This document shows positions 1 to 8,642 of a stretch of 64,000 nt of DNA, piece after piece. How positions within the stretch are numbered: the first letter of the stretch is position 1; the number at the start of each line of letters is the position of its first letter. Source of the stretch: JAACFF01 sp963701435. Its GTDB lineage: Bacteria > Chloroflexota > Anaerolineae > Promineifilales > Promineifilaceae. The position numbers were made by a program, and so were the translations under genes. Location: contig CAVPAL010000023.1 in assembly GCA_963701435.1 (NCBI GenBank), positions 434,001 through 498,000 of the forward strand. The letters are read 5' to 3'. The notes under the pieces are model-generated. The model was not told where the DNA came from. It made no database searches and saw only the letters and a list, made by a program, of their open reading frames with translations.

Positions 1-654
1 AGGCCAATCTGGCCATAAGCCATATCTGATTTTGCCCTGTCCGCCTCTGACAATGCGACTGTGGCTCCTTCTGTAGCGCAGACCGTTTCCACATCGGCCG
101 GCCATTCAATCGCGCACGCATCAGCACCCCAAACGGCTTCAAATAAGACTGGATAGTCGGCGGGTACGGCCGGGCTGCATACGCGGTAGACGACGCAGGC
201 CGAGTCCGGCAGCGCCTGTTCGTTAGGATTCAGGAAAGGTCCCAGCGCCTGGTCGGCCGCCGGATTGCCCAATACAAAGCCTGTGGCACGGCCGTCCCAG
301 AAATTTCCACCGGTTCCAGGTTCCTTTATCATTAAAGAAAACTGGGCTTTGCGTTGCATAAGCAGAGCTAGGCGGCTTACGATCACCGAACCTGCCGAGA
401 ATTGAGCCTTCATAGACCGCACCGCCAACGTTGATGTCTGAATCCGGTCCCGTCCAACCCCATTCCGGCGCGTGACACACGGCGCAGGACTGGTTCTTGT
501 TGATGGAAAGATTTACGTCAAAGAATATGGACTTACCCAATTGCTCTTCCGCTGTTAGCGTGACGCCGTCTTGTGCGCCGGCGACAACGACCAGGCTAAT
601 GAGCAATAGGATGCCTACAAGTGACGCATATAGCATAATTCGTTTGTTTTTCAT
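1..654 (-). pseudogene. MauG/cytochrome c peroxidase-family protein, frameshifted and cut by the window edge
   Basis: The protein begins at 654, where ATG is preceded by a strong GGGGGAA ribosome site; the reading frame extends further upstream but without such a site. A signal anchor (MKNKRIMLYASLVGILLLIS) is followed by a heme-binding CAVCH motif about 57 residues in, and then by sequence typical of periplasmic di-heme peroxidases. Near position 318 the frame breaks: in the next frame the text continues as FWDGRATGFVLGNPAADQ and stays open to base 1, so the second heme domain is probably outside the window. The break may be a sequencing error or a true pseudogene. Known role of the family: periplasmic peroxide reduction or protein oxidation using c-type hemes. 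Confidence 0.75.
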
Positions 655-1164
655 GTGTATTTCCCCCTTAAATTGACAATGAGTAAAACGTGCTCCAAAT
701 GTAAATGCATTACCACAGGAGACACATTGGTTTCTGGGCAAGCATCGGGACCGGTTCGTGAGCTAATGTGAACATGACGCCTCTATTGAATCATATGCAC
801 CTCGCTTTTCAGACTATGTAATCGGGTAGGCCGGCAGTGTTGGATGTAACGAAGGGGATTGGCTGCTGCCGAATTTATCTAGCAGAATAGCACAGATCTT
901 GAACCATTGTCATGTGACAAATGTCATGGGGCGTAGTAAATACTCGTAAAGGGAAAAAGTGGACAACAAGAGCCTCATGTGATTTTAGGGCTGTTTGGCT
1001 TAGTGCCCAGTGCATGAAGTGGCTCATGCCTATAATTCTTTACCTATTGCTTAACGGGTTTTTACTGCTCCCATGTCATGAGTCGGTGGAATAATGTGTT
1101 GGCATTTAGATAAACGCGAAATCCTCACCCGCCAGCTTCCAGGTTAATATTGTCAAATGTGGGG
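655..1164. other. Gene-free stretch of about 510 bases
   Basis: No convincing coding frame, RNA gene or terminator is visible. It separates the minus-strand peroxidase gene from the TPR remnant and presumably holds the peroxidase promoter, but no clear -35/-10 pair stands out. It contains no copy of the ACGGCCGT palindrome. Confidence 0.5.
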
Positions 1165-1621
1165 TTATCTATGTAAAGCGAACTTCACGACTTGCCGGTG
1201 GACAGGGATATTTTCCAGAAAAGAACGTCTTAACGCCTCATCGTCTATCCTGGCGGCCCACTTCTGGAGCAGGTTGTATGCGCTCTGCAAAACGCCGTGC
1301 GCACGGGGGTCATCAACAGCCATTAGAAAGTGATAACAAGTCAAATAAACCCGAAACGGCTCGCTTATTCCGGCTAGGTCATGGCCTGCCAAAAAATCCA
1401 GGATCGCCTCAACATGCGATTCGGCCCTCTTTAACTAGCCTTGGGCAAAAAAAAGTTTGCGCCAATCCTGCCTGTGAACCGACCGCGCGGCGCTGTTCAC
1501 CCAATTCACGCCGTAAATCAAGCGACTGTTGATAAGCTGCGCCGGCCTCGGCATCAGCAGTGAAAACGCCACTTCGGTCAAAAAATGGTGAATAATGATT
1601 TAGTTTTGTTGCATCCCCCAA
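1165..1621 (-). pseudogene. Remnant of a large TPR regulator (C-terminal end)
   Basis: Two short minus-strand frames add up to the C-terminus of a tetratricopeptide protein. The upstream piece carries AAYQQSLDLRRELGEQ. The downstream piece carries LAGHDLAGISEPFRVYLTCY and ends with RRSFLENIPVHRQVVKF, an ending common in Chloroflexota SARP/cyclase-like TPR regulators. The pieces are in different frames (break near 1430) and no N-terminal part exists nearby, so this is a decayed fragment. Its upstream edge fuses into the 99-base inverted repeat at 1537-1635, so the leading residues of the first piece belong to that repeat rather than to the original gene. Confidence 0.65.
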
Positions 1622-1635
1622 ACATAGGTGGTCTC
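1537..1635 (-). repeat. 99-base inverted repeat, copy A
   Basis: The reverse complement of this segment matches 4805-4903 with one mismatch that I can find. It abuts the stop codon of the ABC ATPase (1637) on one side and runs into the TPR remnant on the other. The two copies bracket 3.2 kb holding the ABC exporter, IS remnants and the Ddn-like gene. Confidence 0.9.
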
Positions 1636-1636
1636 G

Positions 1637-2353
1637 TTACAAACCGGCCATCTGTTCGATTTGTGAGCGGTCGCTGATCAAGTTCCTCAAACGGCCGTCT
1701 TCCATCTCGATTACGCGATCGCAGTAACGCACCATGCGCAAATCGTGCGTCACCATAATGCCCGCCCGGTTCTGTTCATGTACCAGAGCGGAGAAGGTCT
1801 CGACAACCTGGTAGGCCAATGTCGTGTCCAGACTGGCTGTCGGTTCGTCAGCCAACACCAACTGTGGTTCGTGAATCAAGGAGCGCGCAATGGCCACGCG
1901 CTGTCGTTGGCCGCCTGACAACTGCGACGGCAAGCTGTGTAAACGATCTTCCAGACCCAACCTTTCGAGCAAATCTATCGCGCGCTGCTGCTCTTCTTTG
2001 TCGTAGCAACTGTTCATGCGCAGCATAAGCTCAACGTTTTCCAATGCCGTCAAGTAATTGACCAGGTTGTTAGCCTGAAAGGTAAAGCCAATTTTCTCGC
2101 GGCGTACGCGCGTGCGCTGCGATTCACGCATTTGGCCCAATTCTTCGCCGCCAAGGCAAATCTCACCGCTTGTTGGTGTAAGCAGCCCGGCAATCATAGC
2201 CAGCATGCTTGTTTTGCCGGAGCCGCTGGGGCCGACAAGGGCAACGAACTCGCCAGCATACAGGTCGATCGATACCCGATCAACGGCCGTGATTTGCTGG
2301 TCGTCAAGTTCATAGATCTTGGTCACTTCCTGTGTGGATAAGACTGTTTCCAT
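1637..2353 (-). CDS. MacB/LolD-type ABC transporter ATP-binding protein
   Basis: This 238-residue ATPase powers an FtsX-type ABC exporter or lipoprotein-release system. Visible motifs are Walker A GPSGSGKTSM near residue 41, the signature LSGGQRQRVAIARSL near 145, Walker B LVLADEPTASLD near 165 and the H-loop MVTHD near 200. Length and motif spacing fit the MacB/LolD family (about 220-240 residues). It lies 16 bases downstream of the permease gene 2370-3539 on the same strand, so the two form an operon and probably one complex at the cytoplasmic membrane. Two ACGGCCGT palindromes fall inside it. The substrate cannot be told from sequence. Confidence 0.9.
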   Translation of the reverse strand: METVLSTQEVTKIYELDDQQITAVDRVSIDLYAGEFVALVGPSGSGKTSMLAMIAGLLTPTSGEICLGGEELGQMRESQRTRVRREKIGFTFQANNLVNYLTALENVELMLRMNSCYDKEEQQRAIDLLERLGLEDRLHSLPSQLSGGQRQRVAIARSLIHEPQLVLADEPTASLDTTLAYQVVETFSALVHEQNRAGIMVTHDLRMVRYCDRVIEMEDGRLRNLISDRSQIEQMAGL

Positions 2354-2369
2354 AATTCTTTAACCCATC

Positions 2370-3539
2370 CTATCCAGCTAAACCCAATGCCGCCAGCGGC
2401 TCCACCCGGGTCAGATAACGGATGGAAACAAGACCACCTATAGGACCGATAATCAATAGGGTCAGCAGGGCGATGGCAACCTCTTGGCCATTGAAAATAA
2501 TAGGAATGCCGTCCGGCATAGCCGCGGCAAGACCAAATGTCGCCAAAGCACCGATGGTTACGCCAATCACGTTCGTGAGCACGATCTGGATCGTGGCCGA
2601 AATTGAAACCAGGGCATTGGAGGCGCCCAGGGCCTTTAACATGCCAACCTGCCCCACTTTTTGCAAGGTTTGAATCTGGAAAAAGCCGCCGACAACCAGA
2701 ACGCCGATTAACAAGGTGAAGCCACGCTGCGTGTTCAGAGTGCTCTGCTGTTCAGAATAGCCAGGCGCGTTTTCATAGGCTGTGACGCGGTCTGTCACTT
2801 CAACGCCATTGATTTCCACCTCCAGACGCTGAGCGACCTGTTCAGCCCGCCATGGCGTATCGACAGCCACATTGACGACATTGAAAGTTAGTTCGCCGCT
2901 GTTGCTGCCGGCGAATCCCTTTGGGCGGATGCGATCCCAGGTGTATAAGGGCACAATAACAGAGGGCTGGATAAAGTACTGTTGGCCGTCGCTTACCCCT
3001 ACAATCTCAAGCGGATATGATTCATCTACTGTCCCTTGAGTTGACTCGACGATTAACGTATCACCGACCCCAAGGCCAGTGCGCACAGCCACGTTGCGCC
3101 CGATTACTGCTTCATTGGCCCGAATACTGCTCAACTGCTCTCCTTCCACAATACGCACTTCGCCAGGGTGACCTGGTTCAACGCCTATCAAGGAAACAGA
3201 CTCCGGCTGCAGAGCGCCTTCGTAATTGATCAAGGTGGCGCTTGTGCCGATAGCCCCTGCATCTTTGACACCCGCTGTCCGGCGTATGTTGTTCATGTAA
3301 GATTGGCCAAGTTGGCTTGCGCCAACGGTCAAATCAGCCTGATCCTGGTAAAGTACCAATTCGCCGCCAAGCTTACTTAAATACTCTTTGTTTCCCGCGC
3401 CCAGCCCTTCGGCTAAACCAGCCAGGAAGATAACCAGAAGCGTTATCAGGGCGATGACTAGACTCACCAGAAAGAAACGACCGCGATTTCGCCACATCTC
3501 TTTCCAGGCTAAAAATGATCCAACTCTTACACTCATCAA
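2370..3539 (-). CDS. FtsX/MacB-like ABC transporter permease
   Basis: A 389-residue membrane protein. One transmembrane helix lies near residues 22-46 (FFLVSLVIALITLLVIFLAG). A long extracytoplasmic domain follows up to about residue 265, and three more helices fill the C-terminal third, the normal FtsX/DevC topology. Two ATGs are adjacent at the start (3539 and 3536) and either could be used. The ATPase gene follows after 16 bases, which supports one exporter complex of the MacB/LolCDE type. No membrane-fusion partner is encoded next to it, so a role in two-membrane efflux is not supported. Confidence 0.9.
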   Translation of the reverse strand: MMSVRVGSFLAWKEMWRNRGRFFLVSLVIALITLLVIFLAGLAEGLGAGNKEYLSKLGGELVLYQDQADLTVGASQLGQSYMNNIRRTAGVKDAGAIGTSATLINYEGALQPESVSLIGVEPGHPGEVRIVEGEQLSSIRANEAVIGRNVAVRTGLGVGDTLIVESTQGTVDESYPLEIVGVSDGQQYFIQPSVIVPLYTWDRIRPKGFAGSNSGELTFNVVNVAVDTPWRAEQVAQRLEVEINGVEVTDRVTAYENAPGYSEQQSTLNTQRGFTLLIGVLVVGGFFQIQTLQKVGQVGMLKALGASNALVSISATIQIVLTNVIGVTIGALATFGLAAAMPDGIPIIFNGQEVAIALLTLLIIGPIGGLVSIRYLTRVEPLAALGLAG

Positions 3540-3764
3540 AACCTCGAGGACAATTAATACTAATTTTCAACTATCTTCTAGCCAATCTTACTGGTGGAAG
3601 AAGCATCCAAAGATGTTTATTATCCAGTAATGAGTGGCCCGGAGCAACGTTTTCCAACCTAACCATGCGCGTAGAATTGAAAGTTTGACTCTTTACGGCG
3701 TGGAGGTAATAAGCGTCAATTCCGTAGATCTCCGCTGATTGATCTTATCCACCAGAGAAAGAAT

Positions 3765-4046
3765 TTATTCATTGGAGGGAATGTCAGGCGGATTGTCACG
3801 AATATCTAAAATCGCTTCTTCAACCTCTGTCGTCACTTTCTTGCTCAAGGTATATCGCGCACGGGACTGGCTGAAGAAGATTGACACATCATCCGGGTTA
3901 GCTTGGGTAAATCGTCCCAACCATTTTTCAACCCAACTCACGGAAAAACCAACGGCCTCAGCCAGTTTTGAATGTTTCCGTTGGGGATTTTCTCGCCACA
4001 ATTCGTACAGCTTGACGCGACCGACAGGCCAATCGACTTCGGACAT
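3765..4046 (-). pseudogene. Helix-turn-helix N-terminus of a transposase, truncated
   Basis: This 93-residue frame begins with an HTH segment (PVGRVKLYELWRENPQRKHS, then KLAEAVGFSVSWVEKWLGRF) like the DNA-binding N-terminus of integrase-core transposases. Only the HTH part is present and no DDE core follows before the stop, so it is probably a remnant. It sits next to an IS6-family fragment, consistent with an insertion-sequence graveyard. A free-standing small regulator is a less likely alternative. Confidence 0.55.
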
Positions 4047-4049
4047 AGG

Positions 4050-4277
4050 TTACCTCCTTTTTGACTTCGCCACCAAAGTCATTTTTGGAGATAGCATACA
4101 CCCCTTACGATGTGCGGCGAACCCTCCTGCTGATGATGTGTCTAAGTCATACAACAAGCCCCGCTCGCTCATCATCTCTTCTAATTCGCGATAACTCAGT
4201 GAGTAACGAAAATACCATCGAACTGTGAGAAGAATAATCTCTGATTGGTAATGTCGCCATTTGAACGGATTTTCCAT
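4050..4277 (-). pseudogene. IS6-family transposase N-terminal fragment
   Basis: The first 40 or so residues (FKWRHYQSEIILLTVRWYFR, then YSLSYRELEEMMSERGL) match the very conserved start of IS6/IS26/IS240 transposases. After ERGL the sequence no longer resembles the family, so the DDE domain has been lost by a break near 4155. The terminal inverted repeat lies 55 bases upstream at 4332-4348, giving the correct spacing for an IS6 left end. Confidence 0.75.
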
Positions 4278-4331
4278 GTTGCAGACTTTCTTGTATGATT
4301 AAGGGATGATGGAGGTTACCCGACGTTGGTA

Positions 4332-4348
4332 TTTTTTGCAACAGAGCC
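4332..4348 (-). mobile_element. IS6-family terminal inverted repeat
   Basis: On the minus strand this reads GGCTCTGTTGCAAAAAA, the hallmark end of IS6-family elements. It precedes the transposase fragment in the expected orientation. The opposite end was not found, so the element is truncated. Confidence 0.75.
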
Positions 4349-4392
4349 TAATAAAATAACTATCAGGTCAACCACCAAAGGAGAATGCAAAT

Positions 4393-4800
4393 ATGTCTGA
4401 CTGGAACAAACAAATAATTGAAGAATTTCGTGCGAATGACGGTAAAGTCGGAGGGCCCTTTGCCAACAACACCCTCCTTCTTCTGCACACGACAGGTGCG
4501 AAAAGCGGCAAAGAACGGATTAACCCACTAGTAACTTTTGAAGATGGTGACCGGCTCGTCGTAGTCGCTTCCAAAGGGGGCGCACCCTCTAACCCGGATT
4601 GGTATTACAATGTCGTTGCCAATCCAGTGGTCGGCGTCGAATATGGAACCGAAGAATTCAAGGCCCAAGCAGCGGCTGCTAAGGAACCGGAACGAACTGA
4701 ATTATACGAGAAGATGGAAAGCATTTTTGCATCTTTTACGGATTACAAAAAGAAGGCAGGCCGCGTCATTCCTGTCGTTACCCTGACTCGTATACCGTAG
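4393..4800 (+). CDS. F420H2-dependent quinone reductase-like (Ddn/nitroreductase family) protein
   Basis: A 135-residue single-domain split-barrel protein of the deazaflavin-dependent nitroreductase (Ddn) family, which uses F420H2 to reduce quinones or nitro compounds. Diagnostic text includes LLLLHTTGAKSGKERINPLV and the later DWYYNVVANP motif. The ATG at 4393 has AAGGAG about ten bases upstream. The gene lies between IS fragments and copy B of the 99-base repeat, which starts four bases after its stop codon, so it may have arrived with mobile DNA. The LLM oxidoreductase at 17902-18792 is also an F420-type enzyme, so the host probably makes F420. Confidence 0.88.
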   Translation: MSDWNKQIIEEFRANDGKVGGPFANNTLLLLHTTGAKSGKERINPLVTFEDGDRLVVVASKGGAPSNPDWYYNVVANPVVGVEYGTEEFKAQAAAAKEPERTELYEKMESIFASFTDYKKKAGRVIPVVTLTRIP

Positions 4801-4804
4801 ATAA

Positions 4805-4903
4805 GAGACCACCTATGTTTGGGGGATGCAACAAAACTAAATCATTATTCACCATTTTCTGACCGAAGTGGCGTTTTCACTGCTGATGCCGAGGCCGGCG
4901 CAG
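4805..4903 (+). repeat. 99-base inverted repeat, copy B
   Basis: Inverted copy of 1537-1635 (one mismatch seen). Homology stops at 4903, exactly where IS110-associated sequence begins, so this copy was probably interrupted there by the IS110 element. Confidence 0.9.
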
Positions 4904-4953
4904 GTGTCAAGGGTTCAAGCAGAGCGTCCCTTGACACCTGTGGCGAGCTGAGG

Positions 4954-5994
4954 CTAGGCTACAGGGAACGCCACTTCGGTTTTATCTAGTATCTTTTCAG
5001 GTTCATGGATAATCAGCTTCCCTTTAGGATTGGTAATCAATCCAACAGCCAGGTCAGGTAAATCAATGGCCTTCAGGCACTGGCGCACAAAATCAGCCGA
5101 AGTTTCAGCCGGAAGATGGTCTCGGCCGATGCACCAGGCCCAATCTTGCAGTTTGCGTACGAAAGACTGGGGGCGTAAATAATAGTAGTGAGCCCGGTCA
5201 TGAAGCAGATGCCAAATGGCGACTAGTAGTTTTCGGGCAACTCCCACCACGGCGATATTGGACCCGCGCCTACTTTTCAGGCGTTCATAGACCCGTTGCC
5301 AATGGGGGTCAAAGCGAACGGCAGTGCGCGCTGCTTCGACCATTAGCCAGCGTAGCTCAGGGCTACCAGCCTTGGTGATGTGGCCGGAATAAGCGTGAGC
5401 GCCCGTCTGATTGAGAGAGGGGACCAAACCGGCATAACCCGTCAATCGTTTCGCTGAAGAAAAGCGCTGAATATCACCGATGATCGCCAAAACGGCGAAA
5501 GCCGTGAAACGGCCGATGCCTGTCACTTGCATCAGACGCGGCACACGATGGTCTTGGGCAGCCAGTTGGGCAATAAAACTTTCCGTTTCTGCTTGTTGCG
5601 CACTGCACAAGTCCAGCTGCGCCAGCAAGTGGCGTAGTTCAAGCGTTTCAGTCGTTGTCAGCGTCAGCGTCTGTAACCAGGCGCGACCAGCTGTGGTAAA
5701 AAGAGAGCTCTCGGGGCACCTTAAGTCATGGCGAGCCAGTACAGAATGGATGCGATTCTTGACCCGGTTCAATAGTCGGGCCAGGAATATAAGATGGGTA
5801 GCGATCGATCTACGTTGTCGCACATCGATCGCTGGAACCCAAACTTCGCAGATGAAGCGTGCTGCCAGTAGACGGGCTAATGTTAGCGCATCTAACTTGT
5901 CATTCTTGATGCGGGCTTCGGCGATAAGCTTGGTCTTGTAAGGATTAGCTACCAGCACCTGTCCAGCGTGAGTGGCCAGGATGTCGTAGCCCAT
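4954..5994 (-). CDS. IS110-family transposase, N-terminally truncated
   Basis: A DEDD-type serine recombinase-like transposase of 346 residues. The start falls at MGYDILATHAGQVLVANPYK, which in complete family members lies about 60 residues into the protein, and an in-frame stop sits four codons upstream. The first catalytic Asp and the Glu of the RuvC-like domain are therefore missing. The later acidic pair (KNDKLDALTLARLL) and the C-terminal transposase_20 helix-hairpin segment (VTGIGRFTAFAVLAIIGD, TGYAGLVPSLNQTG) are present. The enzyme is likely inactive. There are no palindrome copies in the gene, consistent with foreign origin. Confidence 0.85.
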   Translation of the reverse strand: MGYDILATHAGQVLVANPYKTKLIAEARIKNDKLDALTLARLLAARFICEVWVPAIDVRQRRSIATHLIFLARLLNRVKNRIHSVLARHDLRCPESSLFTTAGRAWLQTLTLTTTETLELRHLLAQLDLCSAQQAETESFIAQLAAQDHRVPRLMQVTGIGRFTAFAVLAIIGDIQRFSSAKRLTGYAGLVPSLNQTGAHAYSGHITKAGSPELRWLMVEAARTAVRFDPHWQRVYERLKSRRGSNIAVVGVARKLLVAIWHLLHDRAHYYYLRPQSFVRKLQDWAWCIGRDHLPAETSADFVRQCLKAIDLPDLAVGLITNPKGKLIIHEPEKILDKTEVAFPVA

Positions 5995-6010
5995 TGTTGC
6001 CGATTACCTG

Positions 6011-6045
6011 AACCTTTCCGGAAGCTTAGAGCTTCCGGGAAGGTT
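6011..6045. terminator. Strong hairpin at the IS110 5' side
   Basis: About 16 bases (AACCTTTCCGGAAGCT) pair with AGCTTCCGGGAAGGTT across a three-base loop with one mismatch. No T-run follows, so it may be an element end or REP-like unit rather than a terminator. The half-site GCTTCCGGGAAG recurs in the inverted repeat at 56181-56231. Confidence 0.5.
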
Positions 6046-6113
6046 CGTTATGTTGCATTTGGCAGGATCGGCCGTTTGCGGCACAATAGCGGCATCTTAA
6101 AGGGATTGTCGCG

Positions 6114-7739
6114 ATGACCTTACAAAGTAACGTCGAACGGCCGTATCACACCCAATTACGCCAGATGCTGGGCAAGCATTTTGACCTGGATGGACTGCGC
6201 ACGCTTTGTTTTGATATTGGCGTTGATTTTGACGAACTGGCCGGGGACAACAAAACAGCCAAAATTCGTGCACTGATTGAATATCTGCAAAAAAGAGGGC
6301 GCCTCGATGACTTATTGGCGGCCGCAGCTTTGGCGCGCCCCCATGTCGACTGGCCCGAACCGGCGGACATCGCGCCTGAAAATCCCTATCGCGGCTTGTT
6401 TGCCTTTCGCGAGGCGGATGCCGACAACTTCTTTGGCCGTGATGAATTTGCCGCGCGGCTGGCAGGCGCCGTACAAAACCGCACCCTTGTGGCCGTCGTG
6501 GGCGCTTCCGGCAGCGGCAAATCCTCGCTGGTTTTTGCCGGACTGCTGCCGCATTTGCGCCAGGCGGGCGGCTGGCTGACCGTCGACTTCCGCCCCAAGA
6601 GCGACCCTTTCCTGGAGCTGGCGCGCGCCCTGACGCCGCTGCTCTACGACGACGAAATCGACCTGCTGGCCAACACGCGCAAGCTGGCCGCCGCGCTGGC
6701 GAACGGCGACCTGCCCTTGCTTGACGTGGTCAACCGCATTTTACAAAAACAGCCCAACGCCCAGCGCCTGCTGCTTTTCGCCGACCAGTTTGAAGAACTC
6801 TACACCCTCACGCCGCAGCCCAAACCTGACGATCCAAATGACCCCCACACCCGCCAGCGCTTCCTCGATATGCTGTTAGCAGCGGTCAGCGGTTCAGCCG
6901 GTCAGCCCATCAGCCAATCAGCAAATCAGCCCACTGATTCTTCCTTCACCCTTATCCTTCAAACTTCTCACTTACTTGACTTGCGCGCCGATTTCCTGGG
7001 CCAGGCATTGGCTAACCGCCCCTTTGCCGATGCGCTGGATAATGCCACCGAACTGCTGGGGCCGATGAACCGCGCCGAACTGGCCCAAACCATCGAAAAG
7101 CCGGCCGCGCGGCAGGGTGTGGGCTTTGAGGCCGGGCTGGTGGAACGTTTTCTGGATGATGTGGGTGACGAACCCGGCAATTTGCCGCTGCTTGAGTTTG
7201 CGCTGGAAAATCTGTGGGAGCAGCAGCGCGGCGGCCAACTGACCCACGTGGGCTACGAGCAGATTGGGCGCGTGCAGGGCGCGCTGGCCGCCTATGCCGA
7301 CGAGGTTTACGCGGGGTTGAGCGACCCGGAAAAGGAACAGGCGCGGCGCGGCTATGTGCAGTTGGTAAAGCCGGGAGCCGGCACGGAAGATACGCGGCGC
7401 GTGGCCACGCGCCGCGAAGTGGGCGAAGAAAATTGGCTCCTGATCACCCAACTGGCCACTGCGCGTCTGCTGGTAACCAACCAGGACGAAGACGGCCAGG
7501 AAACGGTCGAAGTGGTGCACGAGGCGCTGATCAAACGCTGGGGGCGATTGCAAGCATGGATGCAGGCCGACCGGGTTTTTCGTGAATGGCAGGAGCGATT
7601 GCGCGCCGCCCAGCGCGGCTGGAAAGCAAGTGGACAGGATGAGGGGGCACTGCTGCGCGGGGCGACACTGGGTGAAGCGCAGGGGTGGTTGGAAGAGCGT
7701 AGCGAGGATTTAATTGACGGACTGAATATGATTTCATAG
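6114..7739 (+). CDS. EAD-nSTAND1 NTPase, N-terminal part of a frameshifted STAND-WD40 protein
   Basis: The first 70 residues form an effector-associated (death-like adaptor) domain (LRTLCFDIGVDFDELAGD). The nSTAND1 P-loop NTPase follows: FFGRDEF sensor region, Walker A GASGSGKSS at 130-138, Walker B FADQFEELY near 230. Such proteins are switch ATPases of prokaryotic conflict or signalling systems in which the EAD recruits an effector and C-terminal WD40 repeats sense a trigger. The frame breaks near 7720: another frame continues as TEYDFIAESISLR, the normal continuation, through a coiled coil and a membrane helix to a second break near 7905. No protease or TIR effector is adjacent. One ACGGCCGT copy lies at its start. 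Confidence 0.85.
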   Translation: MTLQSNVERPYHTQLRQMLGKHFDLDGLRTLCFDIGVDFDELAGDNKTAKIRALIEYLQKRGRLDDLLAAAALARPHVDWPEPADIAPENPYRGLFAFREADADNFFGRDEFAARLAGAVQNRTLVAVVGASGSGKSSLVFAGLLPHLRQAGGWLTVDFRPKSDPFLELARALTPLLYDDEIDLLANTRKLAAALANGDLPLLDVVNRILQKQPNAQRLLLFADQFEELYTLTPQPKPDDPNDPHTRQRFLDMLLAAVSGSAGQPISQSANQPTDSSFTLILQTSHLLDLRADFLGQALANRPFADALDNATELLGPMNRAELAQTIEKPAARQGVGFEAGLVERFLDDVGDEPGNLPLLEFALENLWEQQRGGQLTHVGYEQIGRVQGALAAYADEVYAGLSDPEKEQARRGYVQLVKPGAGTEDTRRVATRREVGEENWLLITQLATARLLVTNQDEDGQETVEVVHEALIKRWGRLQAWMQADRVFREWQERLRAAQRGWKASGQDEGALLRGATLGEAQGWLEERSEDLIDGLNMIS

Positions 7740-8378
7740 CAGAAAGCATATCACTGCGTATTAAGAAAACGCAGGAAGAAGAAGATCGTCATCAACGTGA
7801 GTTGGAACAAGCGCAATCCCTGGCGAAGGCTGATCAAAGTCGCTCACAAACTTTTCGACGGTTCCTTGCCGGTACACTAATTTTACTGGCAGTTGCCGTG
7901 CTGTGGCGGCTTATGCTTTATTAGCCAGCAAGAAGCGAATCGACAGCGCCGTATTGCCTTGGGTCAATCGCTGGCGGCGCTGGCACCACAGGTCGTAGAG
8001 CGCAGTAACGATACGGAATTAGCTACATTGCTGGCAATTGAAGCACTGCGCATTAGCGCAGGCGATGCCTCCCATGTCGCCTGGCTGGCAGATGATAGTG
8101 TACGTTCAATCCTGGAAGAGGAGCCCTTTTACAACAATACGCTGACGGGGCACGAGTCCTGGGTCTGGTCGGTGGCCTTCAGTCCCGACGGGGCGACGCT
8201 GGCCTCGGGGAGCGCCGACCGCACGATCCGTTTGTGGGTTGTTCCGGAGCGGCTGGTTGAAATCGGCTGCCAAAAGGTGCGCCGCAATTTAACGTGGGAG
8301 GAATGGCAGTTTTATCTGGGGGACGAACCCTACGAACAGACCTGCCCCAACTGGCCGCCGCATCCGTCCGTGCCGTAA
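7740..8378 (+). pseudogene. C-terminal part of the nSTAND protein: coiled coil, membrane helix and a single WD40 repeat
   Basis: In the frame following the break near 7720 the sequence reads KKTQEEEDRHQRELEQAQSL, then a hydrophobic helix (FLAGTLILLAVAVLW). A second frame change near 7905 leads to QSLAALAPQVVERSNDTELA and one WD40 unit (GHESWVWSVAFSPDGATLAS). The usual family ending (LTWEEWQFYLGDEPYEQTCP) closes the frame at 8378. Relatives carry many WD40 units; here all but one are gone, most simply by recombination between repeats. A short open frame from a TTG at 7893 covers this tail but is not a gene of its own. Confidence 0.75.
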
Positions 8379-8642
8379 ACAGGCGGCAAGGACGCCGCTT
8401 TGAAGCAAAATTTTCCTTCGCAGGGTTATTAAGGTACTATTGTAATAGGTAATATGGTTGTTACAATAGGCCCAACGACCATCACAAAAAACCCTTGGAC
8501 TGTAAGAAAGTAATGCAAAAAAACGAATCGCAAATCGTAACTATTCGGCGCCCAAGAGAGCTGTCTGGTTACCGCAAATCAAAGGTTTCTGGCGCTTTCT
8601 GCTTTCTGTGGGTCAAATCTCCCAGGAGGAATTAAATAAATT

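Larger units (their letters stand above)
4904..6045 (-). mobile_element. IS110-family element, degenerate
   Basis: The element spans the transposase gene plus short flanks. At the transposase 3' side a 10-base hairpin (GTGTCAAGGG/CCCTTGACAC, 4902-4936) lies right at the junction with repeat copy B. In addition, 14 bases at 4862-4875 are inverted at 4968-4981. At the other side a strong hairpin lies at 6011-6045. Boundaries are inferred from where the 99-base repeat ends and from the hairpins. IS110 elements encode a guide (bridge) RNA in a non-coding end; here the remaining flanks look too short for an intact one. Confidence 0.6.

Noticed and set aside
4904..4953. Intact IS110 bridge RNA
   Set aside because: The remaining non-coding flanks are under about 60 bases each, too short for the known guide RNAs; only hairpin remnants can be claimed.
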